Assembly (NCBI GenBank): GCA_956465555.1
Contig: OY101124.1
Coordinates: forward strand, 992,001 to 1,056,000
Direction: 5' to 3'
Origin: Nitzschia sp. pyKryTriq1
Taxonomy: Eukaryota; Bacillariophyta; Bacillariophyceae; Bacillariales; Bacillariaceae
DNA: 64,000 nucleotides
The notes beneath the pieces are model-generated. The model was not told where the DNA came from and searched no databases. It saw only the letters and a program-made list of their open reading frames with translations. Positions 9,326 through 19,108 of this stretch are shown in pieces (the stretch's first letter is position 1; each line of letters starts with the position of its first letter). The position numbers and the translations under genes are program-made.

Positions 9326-10783
9326 TTACGAAGAGGATTTCGTGTTAGCAGCAGCTGCAGCTCGTTGTCGCATGATTTCTCGACCATACAAATCCGCTTG
9401 TCGGACGGGTTCAGGAATCCGAGTCAAGCTCAACGAGGCTGCCACTTGCACCGATTCTTGCGAGGACATGTTGTGGCCGACGCTGACAAAAATGGGCTTG
9501 CTACTACCTCCTCTGGGTGCCGAGTTGGTCGTGGCGGCAATCTGTCCGCCGTGCCCAACCAAGGCGCACCCTAGAACTGGAAAGCGGGTAGCCTCACTGT
9601 ACTCATCTATCATGGTTTTTAGTTTGGAATCATGATCCGAGACTGCCAATGGTATGGCCAATCCATTACAAAAGGGCGCCAGATCTTGAAGCGCCTTCTT
9701 TCGGTCAAAGGTTTCGGCGCTTGAAGCTGTACTCGAAAAAGGATGGTGCATAGCCACATCCCCGTCATCCTGCATGGCGGGGTCGTCGCTGTTACCGGTA
9801 CCGGCAGTGGAAGGAGGAGGAGTAGTCCTCTTCACAATCAATCCACGGTAGCGAGAAAGTTGACTCGCCAGAGTCTGGTTCTGTCCGACAGTGGCATGCA
9901 TGTGTTTGACAAAGTCATCGACAGTCTCATCCACAGATTCTCTAGTCCAGCCCCCCTCATACAACAACGATTTTCCAATTCCAATGGTGGGAATATCCGT
10001 CCGGGTGCCCAGAAAACAGGCGATCCCGGCATGGCGAGGGTGCAATATCCCATTGCCGTCCACCAGAATCGCTTGAGGAGTAACATCGGGGTGGTTTTGG
10101 ATCTGCTGCTGCACTAGTTGTTCCAGTGGCGCGATTTCTCGAAAGGCAAGGTAGGTAGGAATGTACGGGACATCCAGATCGAAAAAGATATGGTCATGAT
10201 AGACGACCTTCATGGTGCGTCGATCGACGATAACATAGACGGCAACTGCCTGCTGCTCATCATCACCGGTCTCGTCACCCGCTGCTACTACTGGTTGGTG
10301 GGTATCAGCTGCATTGCTCATTATTTTGTCATCGTCATAGTCATGGTCATCATCGTCACCCCTGTCGTTAGTGGAAGGAGTAGAGATGGGGAAGCTCACA
10401 TCCACGCCGCCGTAGAGTTCGGGGGCCGTAGAAAAAGAAAAGATATCGCGATGATCATCTCTCACGAGGTGAAATAGAGGAGGATTGTTGTGCTCGCCGC
10501 CGTCCACAACAGAATTATCCACGGGTGGATCTGGTTTGACGCGAACCAACGCAGCAATGACTTCTTGCTCCAGCTTCCAAATTTCCTTTTGTGCCGCCAT
10601 ACCAAGGCCACGTGATGCCTTCTTCTTGCGACATGGTCTCTTGGAAGTAGGGGACACCGTCGCCGTTGCCGTTGTCAGTGGGGCAGATGTGGTGACCGGA
10701 GAAGTACCTGCATTAGAAGTCGTAGCTGATGGATGGGAAGTAGTAGCTGCCATCGTCGAGACTCTTTTGTCTGTCAATGTCAT
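9326..10783 (-). CDS. Endonuclease V (inosine-specific nuclease)
   Basis: This 485-residue protein carries the endonuclease V core. Motifs in order: GGVDVSF (first metal-binding Asp), PYIPTYLAFRE with the substrate-wedge PYIP, LVDGNGILHPR (second acidic metal ligand and DGNG), IGIGKSLL, and near the end SVGHNMSSQESV with the conserved SxGxxxS, then RIPEPVRQADLYGR. The enzyme cleaves next to inosine in RNA or deaminated DNA. It is about twice the usual length. The additions are a low-complexity T/S/A N-terminal tail with a basic patch (KRPCRKKK), a D-rich insert of about 45 residues after GGVDVSF, and an insert of about 60 residues before GCALVGHGG. A second in-frame ATG at 10753 could also be the start. 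All catalytic motifs are present, so activity is expected. Confidence 0.93.
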   Translation of the reverse strand: MTLTDKRVSTMAATTSHPSATTSNAGTSPVTTSAPLTTATATVSPTSKRPCRKKKASRGLGMAAQKEIWKLEQEVIAALVRVKPDPPVDNSVVDGGEHNNPPLFHLVRDDHRDIFSFSTAPELYGGVDVSFPISTPSTNDRGDDDDHDYDDDKIMSNAADTHQPVVAAGDETGDDEQQAVAVYVIVDRRTMKVVYHDHIFFDLDVPYIPTYLAFREIAPLEQLVQQQIQNHPDVTPQAILVDGNGILHPRHAGIACFLGTRTDIPTIGIGKSLLYEGGWTRESVDETVDDFVKHMHATVGQNQTLASQLSRYRGLIVKRTTPPPSTAGTGNSDDPAMQDDGDVAMHHPFSSTASSAETFDRKKALQDLAPFCNGLAIPLAVSDHDSKLKTMIDEYSEATRFPVLGCALVGHGGQIAATTNSAPRGGSSKPIFVSVGHNMSSQESVQVAASLSLTRIPEPVRQADLYGREIMRQRAAAAANTKSSS

Positions 10784-11714
10784 ATGCTTGGGAGTATGAT
10801 CACAACAACAATCCGCTGCGAGAAGGCCAACTCAAAAACGCTAGGTCTCAGCCACAACAAAAGAAAAGATGAATTCTTGTGCTTACGAAGCCGAAGCAAA
10901 ACGCGAAGCAGGTGGCTATCTTCGAAGTAGCGTGAAAGGATGGCTCCTCCAAACACAACACTCTTCAATCTTCGTGCGAGAGGCTGATGATGATTTTTTG
11001 AGATTGATGATCGATGTTAGTACGAAACCGAACCGAAGCCCGATCTCATCGTCGTAGTCATAGAATCATCGGCGGGAAAATCCCAGATCTCGTCTACAAT
11101 AATATGTAGTCAACTGAATCGAATCATCATCTTGGCGTCCGTCCGGTGTCCGAGGTTCCCATTACTTTTTGTTCGAAGTTGTCGATGATGATGATTCTTC
11201 ATTTCGTGCATCATCGGCTTGGCTTGCGATCACCTTATCGGACTTCATAGTACCGGTACTAGTTCGTACAGGTCTACGAGTCAAGAGAATTATTTGAAGA
11301 CTATAGTGAGAGCTCCTTCGTATATTAGTTTTTGCAAATTTTGGAGAGGAGGAGTCGTCGATATAAAGCGATTTGCTGATCATGTTGTAGTAATAGCCCG
11401 CTTCGGCGAGTTCTGCTTTGCCACTTTCACCTGCGCGCGGCAAGAAGGGGGTAAAGATTGTTAGAGAAGTCGGCTTTCAAATTATCTTGATCATCGTCTA
11501 GCAACAATACTACTGGTACATTGCCAGCATCACCGATCCGAGTTTACCCTTACGTCCACTGGCTTATGGGACGGGCCTTTCTAGTCGTCTGCATCCATCG
11601 ATCTGACGGGGAAAGAATAGTATTCTTCACTTCGGTGTGAATGTACGTGTGGGGTGCAAGCTAGTTGCTTTCCAAACAAGTAGTTTAAGATTGACTCACC
11701 TGTTCTGTGCACTT
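10784..11714. promoter_or_regulatory. Gap with a GTAC cluster; one doubtful small frame
   Basis: This gap lies upstream of the endonuclease V gene and downstream of the next minus-strand gene. A cluster AGTACCGGTACTAG with a nearby GTAC lies at 11249-11272. A minus-strand frame of 93 codons at 11162-11443 has no recognisable features and I do not call it. Confidence 0.4.
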
Positions 11715-12596
11715 TTAGTCATTCAAGGAGGACAAAAAATTGAAGAGTTGGCTCTTGTTATTATTGTTGTTGTTGTTGTTGCCGCCACCCTTCTTATTCC
11801 TCTTGCCCTTTTTCGGATTCTGAAGCGTCAGTGGAGACGGTCTCGCCTTTCCATGACGTGCTTTTGTATCCATAAAAGCAGCTTTCTTGGGTGCTGCTGG
11901 TGGGAGCTCCAAGAAGTCGACTGGTCCATCGACACTCGATGGGTCACTGGTATCGCAGTGAGATCCGACGGGCTGCTTCCTCTCGTCGCTTTTCACATTC
12001 ACACCCACGCGAGTACCTTTACTCATTTGTTTCCGTCGAATGTTTTGTTTAGTGGGCGGAACTTCACGTTTGAGACCCTTGAGGCGAACTTTCGCTTGAC
12101 AACGTCCACACTGGATCACCATGTGATGGCGATCGAACACAAGATCGGGGTCGTCTCGCAACAGAAGAATCGTCCTTTCCAAGGCAGTTATGGCACTGGA
12201 CTCGTTTTTTGAAGCATGCTTTTTTGTGTTAGTGTCTCTCGCTTGTTTCTGTTGGGATAAGAATGCCCGCCGTTGCTTTCGTTGCAACCGTCGCCGACGG
12301 GTACGAGCAGCCTTTGTCAAAGAAAGTCGCGCCACTCGGAGACTAGTCCCTTCCCATCCTGGATACACGACTGCCCCACATTGGGGGCATGAATAAGCGA
12401 TGGAGACGACGACATTGTTGTGTGGACTATTTGAAGACAATGATTCTTCGTCAACCCAACATTGATCTAGCAAGTGTTGCGCGGTTCTCCAGGCGTCCGG
12501 TGTTTTGGAGTTCTGGCAGAGTTGCAACGCCTCTCGTCGGAACCGTTTCGTCAAGGTCTCCACTTCATGAATGCGGCCTTCGATTTCCTGCTGCAT
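11715..12596 (-). CDS. C18orf21/RMP24-like zinc protein, putative RNase MRP subunit
   Basis: This 293-residue protein resembles the UPF0711 (human C18orf21) family, recently linked to RNase MRP. Points of match are an N-terminal helical segment with RREALQLC, the helix AWRTAQHLLDQCW, and a split zinc site (CPQCG near residue 74 and CGRC near 163) separated by a basic segment (RTRRRRLQRKQRRAF). The tail is basic and disordered and ends in LFNFLSSL, the small C-terminal motif of the family. A run of asparagines near the end comes from a GTT/ATT repeat at about 11756-11785. RNase MRP processes pre-rRNA in the nucleolus, so a nucleolar role is inferred. An Rpp21/Rpr2-type subunit of RNase P is the main alternative, but the C-terminal LSSL motif favours RMP24. 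Confidence 0.65.
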   Translation of the reverse strand: MQQEIEGRIHEVETLTKRFRREALQLCQNSKTPDAWRTAQHLLDQCWVDEESLSSNSPHNNVVVSIAYSCPQCGAVVYPGWEGTSLRVARLSLTKAARTRRRRLQRKQRRAFLSQQKQARDTNTKKHASKNESSAITALERTILLLRDDPDLVFDRHHMVIQCGRCQAKVRLKGLKREVPPTKQNIRRKQMSKGTRVGVNVKSDERKQPVGSHCDTSDPSSVDGPVDFLELPPAAPKKAAFMDTKARHGKARPSPLTLQNPKKGKRNKKGGGNNNNNNNNKSQLFNFLSSLND

Positions 12597-13524
12597 AGAA
12601 TGCTATTTGACTAGTCACGGCTTGTTTGACATGCAGACTGCAGCTGTTGCAACATTCACAGTTCGTGTAAAGTAGTGACAGCGACGAGGAAAGATATCTT
12701 GTCTTCGATGAACTTTTTTTGGTGGCGAGAGAAGAAGTGAAGGGTTTTTCTGGTGTTTACTGCGTACGAATGTATTAGACCGTTAGTATATTTTGCAACT
12801 ATTTATATGAAAAAAGATTCTAGATTCCAGATTCTTACTTTCGACCGGTTCGAACAGTAAGACCAGCAAAAGCTAATACAGTACCGAGTGCGAATAAAGT
12901 AGTTTTTATGTATTGACTTACGATGCGTTCCAAAAAGTAGTTTAAAGTAGTAGTAGGAAGGGATGATAAGAGATGTATTGAAAGTTGTGTCTCTATTATC
13001 GATCGTCATTCTACACATGACACACACTATTCCCCTCGTACGTACGTGTACGTGTACAATAATCGACTGAGGACTAGTTCGCGACACGACCTACTTCGTA
13101 GTCTACTTGGTCCCCTCGAATCGACGACAATCGAAGATCCGATCTAGATTGTTGGTTCGACCCACGAAAGCTCAATAGGTCCAGTTCCCGAATAGGTAGT
13201 CTCTCACCTACTACTCTAAGAGAGGGAGGGAGGGAGGGAGGGAGAGTAGACCTATGTATCCATACAATACAAGTACTGTAGCATAGCATTAGACCTACCG
13301 GAATTAATACTCCGCTCGACGAACGTTCTCTCTCTAAAAGTACTGCTTGCACAGCAAGTTAGCGCCTACTCCGGGGTACTGCTTAGAGATATAGTGCATA
13401 TCGTCTGTAGACACTCTAGTAGAACAAGACACTTTCAGTTGAACCAAACATGGCTACTGCTTAGAAACTTTGACTTTGGTTAACAGCATGGTGCCGGTTG
13501 CGTGCTGGGAACACATTCACAGCA
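12597..13524. promoter_or_regulatory. Gap of about 930 bp with GTAC palindromes and a (GGGA)n run
   Basis: This gap is upstream of the RMP24-like gene and downstream of the LtrA-PAS gene. It has a dense CGTACGTACGTGTACGTGTAC run at about 13036-13057, AAGTACTGTAG near 13272, and a GGGA repeat at about 13213-13245. No coding sequence is supported. Confidence 0.5.
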
Positions 13525-16500
13525 TCACATATCCGACGTGTTACTTATGTAACCAATCAAATAGTCCGAATCTGGCAATCTCTTAATACCAACGATACAC
13601 GAGAACTCTGTGGCATCCTTCCGTTTGGCAAAAAGTCGGCGGCGTTTACCAATCGCAGAATCGGTTCGGTCCGGCTGCTTCTCGAAGTTGGCCAGGTACT
13701 GGTCATGATTCTCGGCTTGTCCGCCACCAACAAGGGCGGAAATGTTGAGCGACACCATTTCCTCCTTCCTATCATAACCAAATTCGCCAACTGCTGTTGC
13801 ATTAACTTGCACAATGGACCCGTCCTTATGGATGACGACGATGGAATCAAATGACGTGTCGTCAACATGTTTCAAGATGTCCAAGTGTTGCATCGACTTC
13901 TTTTTGTCGTGTATGGAAAGACCGGTCATGTTCTTGATATGACCAACTAGATAGTCGGTATCTGGGATCTGGCGGATGCCAATAATCGCTGGGAATTCCG
14001 TGCCGTCTTTCCTTTTCGAATATAAAATGCGTTGCTTGCCAATGGTTGACGATGAGTCTCCGCGTTCTCGGAATCTTTTCAATAGATTGTCATGCTTGTC
14101 AGCCATTCCACCACCGACAAGAATGGATACGTTCTTGCCTTCCAATTCATCCTTTGAGTCGTATCCAAATTCTTTGACCGCTGTTGCATTCACCCGCTTC
14201 ATGACTCCAGTGGAGTCGATTACGATGATCGCATCAAACGAGTCATCGTCTACGAGACGCTCGACGGGATCCAAGATATTCAGATTGGTGATATTAACAG
14301 AATTGCGAACACTTTCCAGTTCAGAAACGTCTCGAATGTAACCAACCAAAAGATGAGTGTTTCGCATCACCTTGATTCCGATGATGCACTTGAACTCGCT
14401 TCCATCCTTACGTAGGGCTTTCAATACTCGCTGTTGACCTATTGTTGATTCTGACTTTCCGCTTTCAGCAAAACGCTTCAGGAACATGTCATGCTTTTCC
14501 GCCATGTCCCCACCCACCAGGATAGATAAGTTTTGGCCGACAAGTTCGTCTTTCCTATCGTAGCGGAACATTTCCAATGCAGTCAGATTTACGCGCTGGA
14601 TAATACCCTTTTCATTTGCCACAATAATGGAATCGAACGACTCGTCAATAAGATCATCTTCTTGCATGGAACTTCTGCTCATAGCTGACATCTCCTCTGC
14701 ATGAAGCTTTCTTTGCTTCTTGGAAACTCCGGCAATGTTTCGAATGTAACCAACCAACAAACCATCTGTGTCAGGGATGGTGTTGATACGGATGAGGCAG
14801 TCGAATTCACTTTCGTCGTGACGGCGAGCACGCAAGACCCGTTGCTTTCCCAATATGGTCTCGGACTTGTTCTTTTTCTGAAATCGATCCATGTACTTGC
14901 CATGTTTGGTAGCATGAGGTCCACCGACCAGGGTGGAAATGTTCTCACCGATGAGATCATCCTTGTGATAATATCCGAATTCCGAAAGCGTTGTCATATT
15001 ACAAGCAATAATCTCTCCATCTTTGGTCGTAGCCAAAATAGAGTCAAAAGATGTATCATCCATCAATTGTTGGACGGGGTCCAAAATCTTCGCCTCCTTC
15101 GTATACTCTTTATCGAGGCCGACAGTATTCCGAATGTAACCAATCAAATCGTCAGAACCAGGCATATGTTTGATACCTACAATGCAAGGGAACTCCGACC
15201 CGTCCTTGCGACGAGAGAACAGAACGCGCTGTTTCCCGATAGTGGATGATGTTTTCTTGCTCTTTCGAAAGTCTTCAAGGTAATTTGAGTGATTCTCGGC
15301 TTCTCCGCCGCCAACGAGGGCTGAAATGTTGTGCCCTATGAGTTCATTTGCATCTTCGTAACCGAAAACCTAGTAAGGGGGAGAGATCAACAAGCATCAA
15401 CGTACGGATTCGACAGGGATTCGCATGTGAAGGTAAACTCGTCGACCCGCAACTTACCATGAGACAAGTGTGATTGACATGACGGATGATACCTGTGGGA
15501 TCAGTGACAACGATAGCATCGAACGAGGAATCCCAAACCGCCCGATCGTAATCCGTTATGCTTGCCGCTTCGGAATGTCTGGATGACGCAATGGAGGCTG
15601 CTACCTTACTGGTCGCCCTTTTGACGGCTTGGGCTGCACCTTTCGTGCTTACTTTTGCGCGCTCTTTTGCGATAGACATCAAACGCTTAAGTTGCTCCTT
15701 CCTATGAACCAAACCCCAGCAAACAACTCGAGAAACTGCGAGGGCTGACACGATTATGAACCCAAAAATTGTTAAGGAGGTTGGATCTATCTCCCATTGA
15801 CTGATTGTGGCAGTGAACAGGATAATCAGCACTTTGGCACTACCGATAAACAATAACGGTAAATCGATGTGCTTCCCTTCACTGTTGTCCGTCATTTTGA
15901 AGATACGCTTGTAGTTCTTTGCAAACCCAGCGTGCGACAGTAGCATAAATTCCAAAGAGATCACCACAATGGCAAGAGAACCACAAAAAAGTGCTGCAGT
16001 GGCTTGGCCAGTGATCGTGGGAACTGCTGCCAGCAGCCTGTGGCCTTTGCCATCCTCAGGACATAATTCTGCGCCGCCAAGTATGCGGTGATAGTCATCG
16101 TCGTACACAGTATCCCCACATGCCGAACCACCATAGTCGCTATCCGTGCTTACCTGTGTCGCGATCGTTGTCAACATGACTTTGTATGACACACCGAAAG
16201 CGATTAATCCCATGCTCAAAATCTGGACTAACACACTAAAACAGACAGCCGCTTCCATGCTTCTCCACAGTGCATGTCCATCAGAATGACTTGGTTCGGA
16301 CTCGAATTTCAAGATCTGCAAGATGATCACAGTGAGTGCTCCCAAATAGGCCGTTATATAGTAGTCTCGAGAATCCACAGTTTCAACGATAAGAAGCGAC
16401 AAAACAGACTCGCCAATCATCAGCATTGTCCACTCGCCGTATCTTTTGACCAGATAGAACAAAAACGATGAGACTTAAACATGCAGTCAGAAGAAGGTCA

Positions 16501-18218
16501 ACCACGTTCTTTACAACATACCTGTGAATCAAATAGTCAATGTTGTTCGGGACGAAGTAATCACGGATGTCTTTTGCTTTGTCTCGGGCAAACATAAGTT
16601 TTCGAACCGATGTGAACAAGACATTCAAAACATAGTAACAAAAGCAAAGCAAGTAGGGAATGTCCGCTGTGCTCCATTCGGCTCCCTCGTCAGCGTAGCT
16701 AGAGTCGTCTTCCGCTGCAGCTAGTCCACGATGACCCCCCTCCAAAGCACCTGTCGTATTGTAGATATCATAATCCACCGCATATGTGGTATTCTTTTCT
16801 TTCCCATACTCCGTCTTGTTGCTGTTGTAGTCACTACCATCATCATAGTCGCCGTAGCCATCGTTGGAACTTCCGTACCCATGATCCGTTTCACCGTCAA
16901 GGCTTTGGGCGTAGTAGACAGCTGCCACAATCGTTGTTATCAGGTACACCATTACCATTGGTATATATTGGAACTGAATCTTGCGGGTCGTGTGGTTGAT
17001 GATAGCAGTGCGGTCGCCGACGGCATACAAAACTAGCTCCACGTTCTGCAGCAATGTCATAATAGCTTCCAGTGTAAATGATGCCATCAGTGCTAGCGTC
17101 TCTCTAGAACCCGCGTCTGAAAGTGCGTCGAAAGTTTTGATGTGCAAAACCACAGATGCTACCAACAGGAAACGGAAAACATCAAATAGTCGATGAAAAT
17201 GATCCACCACTGTATATCGGGAAGAGTAATACAAGTCATTCTCCCATGCCTGATACAGAGGACCGAAAATGCCAATGAAGTACACTGAGGAATTTTCCGG
17301 GCAAGTAAAATAAGTCAGGAGGTTAAGGTCGTTGCGTCAAAGCATCATACGAGTACCAAGACCGCACTACGAGGACCAGGTACCACCAGGAAGGGTGGAG
17401 AACTTACCGACTCCTCGCGACCAGTCCTCCTCGTTCATGGCCGAAATCAACAAGACGCCCAAGTTGTACGCTGCGGCGACGTAAAAAAGATCGAAAAAGA
17501 TGTCGCCCCAATTGATGTGGGGAAGCATTTGATCATCTCCCCATCGTTGTCGTTGCACGGGCACGCAATAGAAGGGGATGGTGGCATTGCCATGACGATG
17601 GTGATCATCACCACCACTTTGTTTGCCATCATCAGTATCACCATCCTCTTCTCCCTCGTCGGACATGTCGCTTTCTTCTACTTCTTTAAGGAAAGACTGC
17701 CATGCTGCACCGTCTTGCATCATAGAATGGCGCTTTCCTACTATAGAAATCGCACGTTTCTGTTTCTCATGTGCCTCGTCCTCAGGGGCAACCAGATTTC
17801 GAGAAGGTTTTGAATAGCTTAAGTGTCGCATACCTTTCATTTTTAAGGAGCGTTGCGCCGCCAAATAGTCCTGGTAGTTCGCTTTGTGACCCGTTGGTGA
17901 TGCGGGGTGGTCGTTTTTTCCATCGCCGTCGTCGCTTCTTTTCGAGTCGTCCAATTGAAAGCGAATCTGCATAGACTCATTCAAACCACCACCCCCGTGA
18001 CGTCTGCCTCCTTCTCCTCCATGATCATGGTTCCCAAACATGCTGCTGGGGCGATGATTCATGAAGTGATTGCCGGCATGGTGCTGCGCTTGCTCTTTGC
18101 CTTCCTCCACGATGGCTGCAGCAAGCTCGGCAACATCTCCCGGCGCGGTTAATTCCGGCCGGTTCTTCACGTCATCGATACGAAGCGAGTCGTCGTCACT
18201 CGAGTCTTTGTCAGACAT
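13525..18218 (-). CDS. LtrA-domain membrane protein with five tandem FixL-like PAS domains
   Basis: Four exons on the minus strand: 18218-17408, 17284-16522, 16442-15458 and 15369-13525. Introns of 123, 79 and 88 bp are all GT-AG with matching phases (1, 2, 0), giving 1467 residues. Residues 1-240 are acidic and histidine-rich, probably disordered and cytosolic. An LtrA (low temperature requirement A) domain begins at WGDIFFDLFYVAAA near residue 245 and has many membrane segments up to about 720. Five PAS domains follow, starting near residues 827, 955, 1092, 1226 and 1355. Each has an FDxI-start, a VNxTxLxxFGY-like helix, an NIS.LVGG turn and an IGKQR-like strand. All five keep a His at the place of the FixL haem ligand (codons 15289-15291, 14902-14904, 14491-14493, 14092-14094, 13705-13707) and an Arg in the IGxxR strand. 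No kinase, cyclase or other output domain is visible. Role as a membrane gas or redox sensor is inferred. Confidence 0.9.
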
Positions 18219-19108
18219 GGTCGATGAATGATAGCTCTCTTCTTCTTCTCCGCCGTCGTCGTCGCCTTCTTCTTCTTTGCTGGGTGTTGGATCGATCCAA
18301 AAAGTGTATTGTGTGTTTGCTGGTGCCTGGTGCGCTTGTATTATTTCTTGATTGTTGATCCTGCACCGCGGTTACCGGTATGGATGTGCAAAGGTCAATT
18401 ACTCCGACAACCGACAACAAAAGAAAAAAAGAGAATAAAAGCGTCCACCATTTACCCCTGGCTCCGCTAAGCCAAGATAGGATCGAACAACTCATGCCGC
18501 GCGACAAGATGAAACGGGCACGTCGAACTTAAAAGCCTCGCCGTGATTTGGCGAACCCCATCGCCCATCGGGCCATTCTCGTCTTGCATTCCGTCAGTCA
18601 GGCGGAAGCCTGACAGGCGGGGTCACTAATGTCTCCGTCCGTCCGCAGGTACGATGAGTAGTAAGTACCAGGTACTGTACCGGTACCAGGTACTGCACCA
18701 GGCATGTACTCGTCTCAAGGATGTCAGAGCCAGAATGCAAAGCAGGATTTTCTCTCATTGCCGCTCTACTGTAGACTACCCGCAGTAGTTACACACTGTA
18801 CTGTACGCGACGCGGCCAAGAGCTCTGGAATGCCAGATGCACACACGGCATCAACAGTACGAGTACGTGTACGAAGTCTACTTGTAGCATTTTGCATTTT
18901 ACATTTACATTTACAGCTACAGTACTCTCTCTAGAGCCGTAGTCTATTCTTTCGCAGTCGGGATAGACTTCATAGAACTAGAACCATCTCCCTCAAACCT
19001 GTCAAGTTTGTAGTCTGAGCATGGAGATTGACGGACATAACCTCTGAACGTGCCCACTGCATATCGACGTCAAGAGTTCCATCATTCATTCATTCATTTG
19101 ATTGCACC
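18219..19108. promoter_or_regulatory. Divergent promoter with dense GTAC palindromes and a perfect hairpin
   Basis: This gap separates the starts of two long genes on opposite strands. A cluster at about 18656-18706 (AGTACCAGGTACTGTACC, then GGTACCAGGTACTG) is followed by CTGTACTGTAC near 18799 and AGTACGAGTACGTGTACG near 18859. A perfect 7-bp stem with a GGAA loop lies at 18597-18614 (GTCAGGC/GCCTGAC). A CTTCTTCTT and CGTCGTCG tract occupies about 18237-18275. Confidence 0.6.

Noticed and set aside
11162-11443. Minus-strand frame of 93 codons
   Set aside because: No recognisable motif; it contains the GTAC palindrome cluster in its middle, which elsewhere marks non-coding DNA.
12841-12860. 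GGTTCGAA-like string considered as a tRNA T-arm
   Set aside because: No matching acceptor, D-arm or anticodon arm could be drawn around it.
13525-15540. Reading the PAS repeats as LOV (flavin photoreceptor) domains
   Set aside because: The GxNCRFLQ flavin-cysteine motif is absent from all five units.
18656-18706. GTAC clusters read as a CRISPR array or satellite
   Set aside because: Units are overlapping palindromes without regular spacers or fixed period, in a eukaryotic setting.
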